A DNA stretch of 64,000 nucleotides from CAVWDU01 sp963753815 (lineage in GTDB: Bacteria; Pseudomonadota; Gammaproteobacteria; Pseudomonadales; Halieaceae): positions 372,001 through 436,000 of the forward strand of contig CAVWDU010000007.1 of assembly GCA_963753815.1 (NCBI GenBank). The letters run 5' to 3'. Positions 13,899-21,903 of the stretch are shown here, piece by piece. The position numbers were made by a program, and so were the translations under genes. Numbering within the stretch: the stretch's first letter is position 1; each line of letters starts with the position of its first letter. The notes under the pieces were generated by a model. The model was not told the origin of the DNA and did no database searches. It was given only the letters and a program-made list of their open reading frames with translations.

Positions 13899-15494
13899 TC
13901 AGCGTTTGCGACTGCGCCCGTCTTTATCAACGGCTTTGGTCGCCGTCATCACCGCGTCCGTGATCACTCCGTCGAGTTGCACGCCCACGTTGTTCTGGAA
14001 CACGGTACTGCAATCGGGGTTGGGGACGGGGCAGAACTCCGGCACGCCGGCCAGGATGAAAGGCGCGCAGAGAGAACAGCTCGGGTCGAATTTCTCCGCC
14101 TGCACCTGGTAACCGATCTCGTCGTTGCCAAGGCCGATGACGAGTTTATCTTTGGCACTGCCGAACGCCTCCCGGTATTGCATCGCGATCTGCGGATCAA
14201 TTTCGGTGGGCACCACGATAAGACCGGCATCACCCACACGCGCGACACCCGCCTCGGTCACGAGATCCTCTCCGAGCGCCTGGGGAATGACGTCGAAGGG
14301 CGGCGGGAACGGGAAACCGACCGAAGGGTCGGGCTGGCCGTCGGTGAACAGGGTCCTGCCGTTGCCAAGCACGCCAATGGCAAAGAAAAACCGGAAGAAG
14401 GTGTTTTCCAGGGGCACAGGCAGCGGCTTCTGTTGCGAGTAGGCGACGACCGGCGCCGGGTGGCCGGGTTTGTCGTCCAGCGATTCGATCGCGCGCTCCG
14501 CCAACTGGTCTCCATGGACCCGGGCGAACTCGAAAGAGCGCTTGACCACGGGGTTGATACCGTCTTCCGAAACGTCGATCCGGTCGGGACCCTGCAGCAC
14601 GCCGAGCGCCCCGCTCACCCAGATTGCGGTTCCCCCGTACTCCTGCTCCAGCCGCTCTCGCACGTAGTGGGGGAAGTCGGACGTTAAAATCGTGTTGGAT
14701 GACCACAGCGCCTCGGGGTGACTGCCGAAATTGACGATGGTGGCAATCGGCGCTTTCTGTTTGCCGCGCTCGGTAAACTGCAGCACCACCAGGTTGGGAT
14801 CGACGATACGGCCGTCCGTCTCCGGCGACACCAGGTGGTCACCGTCCAGAACCTTCTGGTCGGCGACACCGAAACCGTCGTCGTCGACACGAATACCCAG
14901 GCTGAGCCCTGCCGTGTTCACAGTTGACGATTTCACCCGCGCCTTGGTCATGGTACGGCTCGCCTCGGCGATGCAGTCGGCAACCGCGTCATTGACGAAA
15001 TCGAGGTACATCGGGTCGACACCGGTGGTGGTCGAGTCCGGACCCCAGATACCCAGCGTGTCGGGCCCCTCGTGGGAATGGGAACTATGCACGATCAGGT
15101 AATCGACGCCGTCGACCATCTCGCGGATGGTGTCGACCTGGTTATTGAAATAACCGATCAGGTCAAGCGCCACCAGCGCGATGCGGCCACCCCGCCCGTC
15201 GATCACCACACCCCTGGCCCACAGCCGGTCGTTGTAGTCGGTTGCCTGCCTGTCGGTACCGAAACCCGCCATGTAGATCGGGTCGCTGTGATTGACCGGC
15301 ATGGCCTCGCCGAACCGCTCCTCGTAGGCAGCGGCCAGGGCCGGGCTGACCGGCGTGATATCTCGCTTGCAGGCGCCGACTGAAAGATCGCCCTTGGCCA
15401 CGGCACTAGCTGAGCCGGCGAAAACAAAGAGAGAAAGCGAAAGGGTCAGCGGGTGCGACCACCGGCCGAGTGCAGTGAGCTGTTTACCGAACAT
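13899..15494 (-). CDS. Neutral/alkaline ceramidase-like exported hydrolase
   Basis: 531 residues from the ATG at 15494, which has a GGAG site 7 bases upstream; a longer frame exists but adds no plausible sequence. A signal peptide ends near GSASAVAKG. The mature part opens LSVGACKRDITP and contains MAGFGTDRQATDYNDRLWAR, IVHSSHSHEGPD (His-rich metal and catalytic segment) and NFGSHPEALW. This pattern is that of the neutral/alkaline non-lysosomal ceramidase N-terminal domain and its many uncharacterised bacterial relatives. Whether it cleaves ceramide is not provable here; the C-terminal immunoglobulin-like domain of true ceramidases is not evident. Periplasmic or secreted. Confidence 0.7.
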   Translation of the reverse strand: MFGKQLTALGRWSHPLTLSLSLFVFAGSASAVAKGDLSVGACKRDITPVSPALAAAYEERFGEAMPVNHSDPIYMAGFGTDRQATDYNDRLWARGVVIDGRGGRIALVALDLIGYFNNQVDTIREMVDGVDYLIVHSSHSHEGPDTLGIWGPDSTTTGVDPMYLDFVNDAVADCIAEASRTMTKARVKSSTVNTAGLSLGIRVDDDGFGVADQKVLDGDHLVSPETDGRIVDPNLVVLQFTERGKQKAPIATIVNFGSHPEALWSSNTILTSDFPHYVRERLEQEYGGTAIWVSGALGVLQGPDRIDVSEDGINPVVKRSFEFARVHGDQLAERAIESLDDKPGHPAPVVAYSQQKPLPVPLENTFFRFFFAIGVLGNGRTLFTDGQPDPSVGFPFPPPFDVIPQALGEDLVTEAGVARVGDAGLIVVPTEIDPQIAMQYREAFGSAKDKLVIGLGNDEIGYQVQAEKFDPSCSLCAPFILAGVPEFCPVPNPDCSTVFQNNVGVQLDGVITDAVMTATKAVDKDGRSRKR

Positions 15495-15739
15495 GGCGTA
15501 CTCCACAAAAACTGAGACTCGATTGTTCTTAAAACTAGTCCAGACTACGGTTAACTTCAAGGCGGTCCGCGATCAGGGGAATGGCTGGCGGACGAAAGAC
15601 AGGCCCGCAGCGGGGTCAGGGGGGAGGCCGCGTCCGGTTGACGGCCCCCGGCCCTCGGGGCAGGCTGTGCAGGACGCCGTGACCGTCGCCGGCACGGTGG
15701 GCAGAAAAACTATCAGGACGAAGGCGAGGAGGTGTGCGT

Positions 15740-16063
15740 GTGAAGTGTTTCTGGTTCTCTGTGCTGCTGTTTTATGCCGGACACGCGTGCGCCGCGGACT
15801 GGACCGGCACCGTTTCCGAAATCAAGGTTTCGACGGTATCACAGGCAGTGCTGTTCAAACTGTCCGGCAAAATCAGCGACAGGGCTCGCTGCAACGAGTA
15901 CAGCATGTATGCGATCGATCTCGGAACACCGGGCGGTGCATCCATATTCGAGTTGATCAAGTACGCCTACCTTAACGGCCTGACCGTCCAGGCCAACAGC
16001 CTCGGGACCTGCGCAGTGTACTGGAAGGCGGAAGGGGTGAAAGACATCACGCTGGCCCGTTGA
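15740..16063 (+). CDS. Small exported protein of unknown function
   Basis: 107 residues from a GTG at 15740, chosen over an in-frame GTG 6 bases earlier because AGGAGG at 15727-15732 gives normal spacing only for the later codon. A signal peptide (CFWFSVLLFYAGHACA) precedes a mature chain of about 90 residues starting DWTGTVSEIKVSTV, with two cysteines (RCNEYSM, LGTCAVYW). Similar small periplasmic proteins are common and uncharacterised in marine gammaproteobacteria. It stands alone between divergent neighbours. Confidence 0.65.
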   Translation: MKCFWFSVLLFYAGHACAADWTGTVSEIKVSTVSQAVLFKLSGKISDRARCNEYSMYAIDLGTPGGASIFELIKYAYLNGLTVQANSLGTCAVYWKAEGVKDITLAR

Positions 16064-16211
16064 AGGCCGCTATCACTGACCGGAGGACGCATCGACATGG
16101 TCGACGTGGCAGGTGTGGTAGTCGTGGTCAGGCGTGCGGATTGCGATCGGCAGAATTGCAATCCCCGTTGCCACGGGGGCCGTGGCGCCGCGACCCCGCC
16201 TCGCCGCTCAC

Positions 16212-17036
16212 TCAATAAGGCTGGTCACCGTCGATCGTGATGCGGTGCATCAGCCGGTGGGCCGGGAAGTAGTCGTTGATCGGTTTGTGCTGGGTGCTGC
16301 GATTGTCCCAGATGGCGACGGAATGCGGGCGCCACTGAAACCGGCAGGTGAACTCGACCGTGGTCAGGTGGCGGAACAGAAACTCGAGCAGCGCGTCGCT
16401 CTCGGATCGACTGAGGCCCTCGATCCGGGTGGTGAACAATGCGTTCACATAGATGACCTTGCGGCCCGACTCGGGATGGGTGCGAATAACCGGGTGTTTC
16501 ACTGGCGGGTTGGCTCCCACCGCGCTCGCGAGGCGTTCCCTGCCGCCGGGCTCCTCCAGACTTTCCCTGAAGCCGTGGCGGAAATCGTGCACTGCGGTGA
16601 GCCCGTCGAGAAACCCCTGCATCGCCGGTGACAGCGCTTCGTAAGCCGCGCTGGCACTGCTCCACAGGGTGTCGCCGCCACGAGAGGGCACCACCACAGC
16701 GCGCAGGACGGTCGCCATCGGCGGATGCCGGCGAAAGGTCATGTCGGCATGCCAGGCCTCGATCTTGGTGGGGTTTTCCGCCGTGCTCTCCAGTATGGTC
16801 ACTTCCGGAAAGCCCTCGACGACGGCATAGGCGGGATGCGTCTGCAGCGGGCCGAAAGACAATGCCAGCGCTTTTTGCTGCGCCGGCGTGACATCCTGGT
16901 CACGGAAGAAAAGCACCTCGTGTTCAACCAGCAGACGGCGGATTTCGAGAGCACTCTCCCCGGATAATCCAGCCGCCAGATCAATGCCACGGACCTCTGC
17001 GCCTAGAGCGCCGGCCACAGGAATCACCTCAGTCAT
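16212..17036 (-). CDS. TauD/TfdA-family Fe(II)/2-oxoglutarate dioxygenase
   Basis: 274 residues, the family length. It hydroxylates a small substrate with O2 and 2-oxoglutarate using non-haem iron. The facial triad is visible as His96-x-Asp98 in IEAWHADMTF and the distal His in DNRSTQHKP/FPAHRLMHRI near residues 247-264; the Arg after it binds 2-oxoglutarate. TfdA, TauD and (alkyl)sulfatase-type members share these features, so the substrate (taurine, an alkylsulfate or an aryloxyacid) is not settled. Monocistronic, with about 130 bp to the divergent redoxin gene. Confidence 0.88.
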   Translation of the reverse strand: MTEVIPVAGALGAEVRGIDLAAGLSGESALEIRRLLVEHEVLFFRDQDVTPAQQKALALSFGPLQTHPAYAVVEGFPEVTILESTAENPTKIEAWHADMTFRRHPPMATVLRAVVVPSRGGDTLWSSASAAYEALSPAMQGFLDGLTAVHDFRHGFRESLEEPGGRERLASAVGANPPVKHPVIRTHPESGRKVIYVNALFTTRIEGLSRSESDALLEFLFRHLTTVEFTCRFQWRPHSVAIWDNRSTQHKPINDYFPAHRLMHRITIDGDQPY

Positions 17037-17170
17037 TAACGCCCCCTTTCGATCGGGCTATTGTTGATCCTGCCAGAGCCTGGCAGTGTGCGCAGAAGCG
17101 ATGAAATGATAGCATGACGGCTCACCCACGACCCGCCGTGTGAACAGCACAGTCGAATCCAGGACACCCC

Positions 17171-17818
17171 ATGAACAAGTTCTTATTGATCGCTGTCGGC
17201 ATCATTGTGCTGGCGCTGCTCCTGTTCGGGCTCTTCCGCCAACAGATCGAGGAAGCCGCCTACGACAGCATCACCGAGAACATGTTCGTCGAGGAGGACA
17301 GCGACAGCTTCGACCCCGGGCCTGCTCTCGGCTCGCGATTCCCCGGCCTCAACGCCACTTACCGCGGCGAGCCGGTCACGCTGATCGAGCGGTTTGCCGG
17401 CCCCGCGGGCACCCTGCTCATGGCCAGCCGGTCGTTTGACTGGTGCCCCTACTGTATGAAACAGATGATCGAGCTGAACAAGTCTGCACAGGCATTCGCC
17501 GATGCCGGTATCGGCCTGGTTGCGATAACCTACGATTCGCCCGAGCAACAACAGGCGTTTGCCGAGCGCCACGGTATCAGCGTGCCGATACTGTCGGACG
17601 TGGACACGCTGTCTTTCAAGACACTGGGCATTCTCAACCCCGATTACCAGCCCGGAGATACCGCTTACGGCATACCTTACCCCGGTATGATCATCATCGC
17701 CCCTGACGGCCGCGTTGCCGGCAAACTCTTCCTCGAGGGCTACAGCACCAGGGTCAGCGCCGAGGCCGCGCTGGCCTATGCCAGACAGCAGCTCTCGCAG
17801 GCAGACGACACCCCCTGA
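17171..17818 (+). CDS. Membrane-anchored AhpC/TSA-type thiol-redox protein
   Basis: 215 residues with an N-terminal membrane anchor (residues 4-22, LLIAVGIIVLALLLFGLF) and a thioredoxin-fold domain facing the periplasm. The active site is CPYC (Cys92 and Cys95 in FDWCPYCMKQM), followed by AITYDSPEQQQAFAERHGIS and the cis-Pro region GIPYPGMIII. It is likely to be a peroxiredoxin-like or thiol reductase protein of the redoxin domain family. An acidic linker (residues 40-50) separates anchor and domain. No partner is adjacent. Confidence 0.8.
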   Translation: MNKFLLIAVGIIVLALLLFGLFRQQIEEAAYDSITENMFVEEDSDSFDPGPALGSRFPGLNATYRGEPVTLIERFAGPAGTLLMASRSFDWCPYCMKQMIELNKSAQAFADAGIGLVAITYDSPEQQQAFAERHGISVPILSDVDTLSFKTLGILNPDYQPGDTAYGIPYPGMIIIAPDGRVAGKLFLEGYSTRVSAEAALAYARQQLSQADDTP

Positions 17819-17892
17819 TCGTGTGCCGGAGTGCTGTCGCGACCGGCCATCATCCAAAGCCCTGAGGCGGGCCGTACCCGGTTGCCCGGCGC

Positions 17893-19479
17893 TTACTCCG
17901 AAGCACCCCGAGCCGGCTGCACCTCGCCAAAGTCAGCGAGCACCGCGGCGTACAGGCCCACCGCCGCAAACAGGTTGCCGATACGCAGGTTCTCGTCGCG
18001 GCCATGCTGGTTGTTATCGTGATTGGCGATAGGCAGGATCACGATCGGCATGTCCAGCGCCTGGTCGAAGAGGTGTATCGGCAGGCTGCCACCCATGGTC
18101 GGCGTCAGCAGCGGCGCGGTCCCGTCGTAGCGGGTGAGGATCGTCGCCACGCGGCGGGCCGCTTCACCGTCGATATCGCCGCGGTAAGCCGGATAGCCGC
18201 CATCCCAGGCCAGTTTGATGACCTTCGGATGTTCGCGCCGTTCGGCCGCTGTCGGCTCCCTGTCTACAACGAAGAAACCCTGGTTCCTGATATGCCGCTC
18301 CAGCGCTGTGCGCACACCTGCGACCGTCTGCGCCTTGACCAGCCGTAAGTTGAGGGACGCGGTTGCCGTCGGCACGATGATATTGCGCGCCTGGTCGTTC
18401 ACGCCACCGGCCTGGATGCCGACGATGTTGATCGCGGGCCGCATGATGGTTTCCTCCAGGCGCTGGCCGCCGCCCTCGAGCCTGCCGAGTGCCAGCTCGT
18501 CCTGCAGTGGGCGGTCGACGGAAGGCATCGCCGCGATGGCCTCGCGCTCCCGCTCGCTCATCGGCACGACCTCGTCGAGGTAGCCCGGAACACGGATGAA
18601 ACCATCGCTGTCCTTGAGCGAAGTGAGTAAACGGATCAGCGTATCAGTCGGGTGTGGCGCCCAGTTGCCGTAGTGGCCCGAGTGCAGGGGTCTTGCCGGA
18701 CCATAGGTGGTCAGGTGAACGCTGGCGCTGCCACGAACACCAAACACGAGTTGGCGGCGGCCACTCTGGTGCATCGGGCCATCGCAGAATAACAGCAGGT
18801 CCGCGGCGAGCTTACTACCGTGCGCGGCCAGAATCGCCTCGAGTGTCGGGCTGCCCACTTCCTCCTCACCATCGAGGATCAGCTTGATGTTGACACCAAC
18901 AGGCACGCCGGCGGCATCCAGGGCGGCCAGTGCATGCATCAACGCAACTACCGGCGCCTTGTCGTCACCCGCGGAGCGGGCGTAGACACGCCAGTCTTCG
19001 TTGATCGCTCCATCAGCCAGCGCGCTCCACTCCAGTGTTTCAGCGCCGTGCTTCAGCGTGGGCTCAAACGGCGGCGTCGCCCAGTTCGCGGGTTCGACCG
19101 GCTGGCCGTCGAAGTGCGCATAGATCAGCAGCGTACGCTGCGCGCCCGGTACACGCCGCTCGGCGATGACATAGGGCGCCCGCCCTGCGCTGACCGTTTC
19201 GGCAGTAAAGCCGTAGCGCTCGACAAATCCGGTGATCCAGCGCGCGTTGCGCTGCATGTCGGCGGGTACCGCCGACACGTTAGGCATGCGCAGGAAGTCC
19301 CGGAAATCGTCGAGCATGGACACCGCCTGCTCGTCGAGATAACGATCGATGGCGGCGCGCACCGAGCCGGCGCTGCTGGCTGCGCCGATGGCAGGTAATG
19401 CCAATGCCGCCAACAGTATCGGCATCAGGAACCCGCAAACGCGACGTGCAGAAAGGTCATCAACGAACGGACGCATCAT
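17893..19479 (-). CDS. M20 family metallopeptidase, exported
   Basis: 528 residues from the ATG at 19479; the longer upstream frame reads through non-coding sequence. A signal peptide ends near AIGAASSAG. The dinuclear zinc site is seen as YAHFDGQP (residues ~140), RSAGDDKAP, and LILDGEEEVGSP with the catalytic Glu pair. This is the dipeptidase/ArgE/carnosinase-like M20 fold with an inserted dimerisation domain. Related exported M20 enzymes act on dipeptides or N-acyl amino acids. It reads convergently toward the redoxin gene with a 74-bp gap. Confidence 0.88.
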   Translation of the reverse strand: MMRPFVDDLSARRVCGFLMPILLAALALPAIGAASSAGSVRAAIDRYLDEQAVSMLDDFRDFLRMPNVSAVPADMQRNARWITGFVERYGFTAETVSAGRAPYVIAERRVPGAQRTLLIYAHFDGQPVEPANWATPPFEPTLKHGAETLEWSALADGAINEDWRVYARSAGDDKAPVVALMHALAALDAAGVPVGVNIKLILDGEEEVGSPTLEAILAAHGSKLAADLLLFCDGPMHQSGRRQLVFGVRGSASVHLTTYGPARPLHSGHYGNWAPHPTDTLIRLLTSLKDSDGFIRVPGYLDEVVPMSEREREAIAAMPSVDRPLQDELALGRLEGGGQRLEETIMRPAINIVGIQAGGVNDQARNIIVPTATASLNLRLVKAQTVAGVRTALERHIRNQGFFVVDREPTAAERREHPKVIKLAWDGGYPAYRGDIDGEAARRVATILTRYDGTAPLLTPTMGGSLPIHLFDQALDMPIVILPIANHDNNQHGRDENLRIGNLFAAVGLYAAVLADFGEVQPARGASE

Positions 19480-19633
19480 GCGGCTTCCCCACAATAAAGA
19501 TTGTCTCAGGCGACCTGGGGTCCGCCAGGCACGGTAGCACGTTCCCAGCAACAGGTGCCGTCGGGCGATACCGGCTAAGCCCGATACCATAGGGCGCGAC
19601 TCGCCCGCTGCCACACGGGCAGTCCATTGACGG

Positions 19634-20628
19634 TCAGCCCGGGACCGCCGGTTGCTGCTGGGTAATGCAGTGAATCCCACCACCCCCCTCGGCAATACTC
19701 AGGATGGGAACGATCACCACCTCGCGGTCCGGAAACGCACTTTGCAGGCGTTCACACGCCATGGCGTCGCTCTCCAGGCCATAACCGGGGGCGATCACGG
19801 CGCCATTGGCAATGTAAAAATTGACGTAGGAGAGACAGAAGCGATCGCCGGTGGCCACCGACGCGCTCGCTTCCGGAATCTCGATCAACTCGAGCCGCCG
19901 ACCCTGAGCATCGGTGACACCCTTCAGGGCCTCGTGCAGTGTATCGAAGAACGGTTCACGGTCAGCCGAACCCGCGGTTGCGATCACGACCCGGCCGGGT
20001 GCTGCGAAGACGGCAAGACCGTCGACGTGACCATCGGTCTCTTTATCCAACGGATCCCCGGGGAGCCAGACAACCGTGTCGACGCCCAGTTGGCGTCGCA
20101 GTTCCGCCTCGATATCGTCCCGACCCCAGTAGGGATTGCGATTGGGGTTCGGAAAACAGCTGTCGGTGGTGAGAAGGGTGCCCTCCCCATCCACGCTGAA
20201 CCCGCCGCCCTCGGCGACCAGCTCGGATGTGATGGCGGGCAGCTGCAGGCGATCAAGCAGACGCCGCGCGAACAGGGCGTCCTCCTCGTAGTGCTCGTAT
20301 TTCTCGCCCCAGGCATTGAAACGAAAACACACACCCGCCAGCTCTTGTGCATCATTCACCACAAAGGAGGGACCGATGTCGCGCATCCAGGAGTCATCGA
20401 TGGGCAGCTCCAGCAGCGTCGATGTCGCTGCCCAGGAGATCGCGTGCAGACGCCACGTGCTCTGGCGCCGCCACCATTGTCACCGGCTCGAACTGGCGGA
20501 TGGCGTGGGCCACATCGGCGTAGTTCTGCGCCGTGGCCCGCTCGTCCCGCCAAAGGTTTGGCGCGGGATGGCCACGCCATCCAGCAGCGTTCGTGGGGTG
20601 CCCATTCGGGGGGCATTCGAAATGGCAT
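19634..20628 (-). pseudogene. Agmatine deiminase-like (peptidyl-arginine deiminase family), split by two frameshifts
   Basis: The start MPFRMPPEWAPHERCWMAWP is exactly that of agmatine deiminases (agmatine to N-carbamoylputrescine). The frame breaks at AAACCTTTGG near 20560, where one C fewer would give AKLWRDE. A second frame (DERATAQNYADVAHAIRQFE) runs to about 20425, where an extra base near GACGCTGCTGG shifts it into the third. That frame covers DSWMRDIGP, AWGEKYEHYEEDA, the catalytic GGGGIHCITQQQP and the end at 19634. All functional residues are present once joined, about 330 residues in total. Both shifts equal +1 insertions, more like sequence errors than decay. Confidence 0.75.
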
Positions 20629-21051
20629 TTGTTGACTCCCTGACAACTGGCCACCCAATTTCACCGGTTCGGCGGCCTGAAACTGAAAACATTTACCCGT
20701 TCAGCCCCCTAGGCCTGAATTGGTTGCTAACCGGCTCTGATGCCCGGTAGGACAGCTTCTGACTACAGCGATAGTTTTCACTATGGCCGCTGCGAGAAAG
20801 TGTCCTGCAGCGCACGATGATCTCGCCGTGAATTACAACGATCGGTGAGACGTGGCGGCTACCCTCAGACTAGGCCAGGATACAGACTTCGCCAAGCCCC
20901 CGTGCTACCTTCCATGCGGAGTATTTCCGGGTGGAGGGCCCACCGCGACGCCCCGGCGCGAAAGGCGGCGCACGACCCCGGCGGGCGGGGTGGGCCGGCC
21001 ATCAAAACCGGCGCGGTGCCCATCGTCCCATCAACGCGGGAGAGACACAGC
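20629..21051. other. Non-coding stretch before the VOC gene
   Basis: 423 bases without a convincing gene; it contains the 58-base hairpin described separately. The rest is GC-rich with no clear repeat; the frame open upstream of 21052 has no ribosome site and no recognisable protein. Confidence 0.4.
20749..20806. repeat. Extended imperfect inverted repeat (possible structured RNA)
   Basis: AGGACA pairs with TGTCCT, CTTCT with AGAA(A)G, CAGCG with CGCTG and ATAGT with ACTAT around a TTTC loop, giving a long interrupted stem over 58 bases. It lies between the agmatine deiminase and VOC genes, upstream of both. It could be a small structured RNA, a bidirectional transcript end or one half of a MITE; there is no U-run. 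Confidence 0.45.
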
Positions 21052-21720
21052 ATGATCAGCGCATTCGACCGGCTGGTGATCGAGGTGCCCGAGCTCGAGC
21101 CCGCCCGCAGTAGCTACGACTCCCTGCTCGGCGGGCTTGGCCCTGACGGCAGTTTGACACTGGGCAATCTGCAGGTCGTATTGCGCGCCAATGTCGGCGT
21201 AACGGCACCACGCATCGCCAGCCTGGCGCTGCTTGACCCCACCCTCGAGCACGGTGAAAGCACAGACCTGGACCCGACCGGAACCGGCTACCGCCTGCAG
21301 CGCTCGCACCACCGCGAGAACGTGTATGCGGAAACGCCCACCGCGACGGGCATTTACGCCGTGGATCACGTGGTCCTGCAGACCCGGGATGCGGATGCCT
21401 GCATCCGGCGCTTTCGCGACGAACTCGGGCTGCGCCTCGCGCTGGACCAGACAGTACCGGAATTCGGCGGCCGCATGCTGTTCTTCAGGCAGGGGAAAAT
21501 GACCCTGGAAGTGATCCAGCACCTTGAGAGGATACCGCCGGAGGACTTCCTCTGGGGCATCACTTACCTGTGTCGCGATATCGAGGCAACCGTGGAGGCA
21601 CTGGATCAACGAGGCGTGGCGCACTCCGCGGTTCGAGCGGGACGCAAACCCGGCACCCGTGTTGCCACCGTCAAGAGCCACTGTCTCGACCTGCCGACGC
21701 TGCTGATCAGCCCGGACTGA
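21052..21720 (+). CDS. VOC-fold (glyoxalase/dioxygenase superfamily) protein
   Basis: 222 residues from the ATG at 21052 (GGGAGA site before it). Two beta-alpha-beta-beta-beta modules can be seen: the first starts ISAFDRLVIEVPEL, the second at about residue 102 with YAVDHVVLQTRDADACIRRF and LGLRLALDQTVPEFGGRMLFF, ending in LEVI. The second half holds His and Glu at metal-ligand positions. Related proteins include glyoxalase I, extradiol dioxygenases and methylmalonyl-CoA epimerase; the substrate cannot be assigned. Confidence 0.8.
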   Translation: MISAFDRLVIEVPELEPARSSYDSLLGGLGPDGSLTLGNLQVVLRANVGVTAPRIASLALLDPTLEHGESTDLDPTGTGYRLQRSHHRENVYAETPTATGIYAVDHVVLQTRDADACIRRFRDELGLRLALDQTVPEFGGRMLFFRQGKMTLEVIQHLERIPPEDFLWGITYLCRDIEATVEALDQRGVAHSAVRAGRKPGTRVATVKSHCLDLPTLLISPD

Positions 21721-21823
21721 ACACGGCGCTGCACTCGTCTTCCATATCGCTCTTCATCACGGGCGCTCAAGCAATGACGCGCCGCGGCCAACAGTGGCCT
21801 GGGGCGACGGGCCCCAGCCGCTC

Positions 21824-21841
21824 CTGTCATCGTTCTGTCAT
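21824..21841 (+). promoter_or_regulatory. PhoB-binding Pho box
   Basis: Two perfect CTGTCAT direct repeats 4 bases apart (CTGTCAT-CGTT-CTGTCAT), matching the E. coli Pho-box layout. A -10-like TATAAC (21852-21857) begins 10 bp past the box, the canonical distance when PhoB replaces the -35. It lies 63 bp before the phosphate transporter start. Confidence 0.85.
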
Positions 21842-21851
21842 TTCCTTGCCA

Positions 21852-21857
21852 TATAAC
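21852..21857 (+). promoter_or_regulatory. -10 box of the Pho-controlled promoter
   Basis: TATAAC, five of six consensus matches, 10 bp after the Pho box and about 47 bp before the start codon. Confidence 0.65.
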
Positions 21858-21903
21858 ACCTATTGTTTTTCTCACCACGACCGCCGGGACAGGGAGCGTC
21901 TTC

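Noticed and set aside
13266..14687. 473-codon plus-strand frame
   Set aside because: Antisense to the ceramidase-like gene, whose protein has recognisable motifs.
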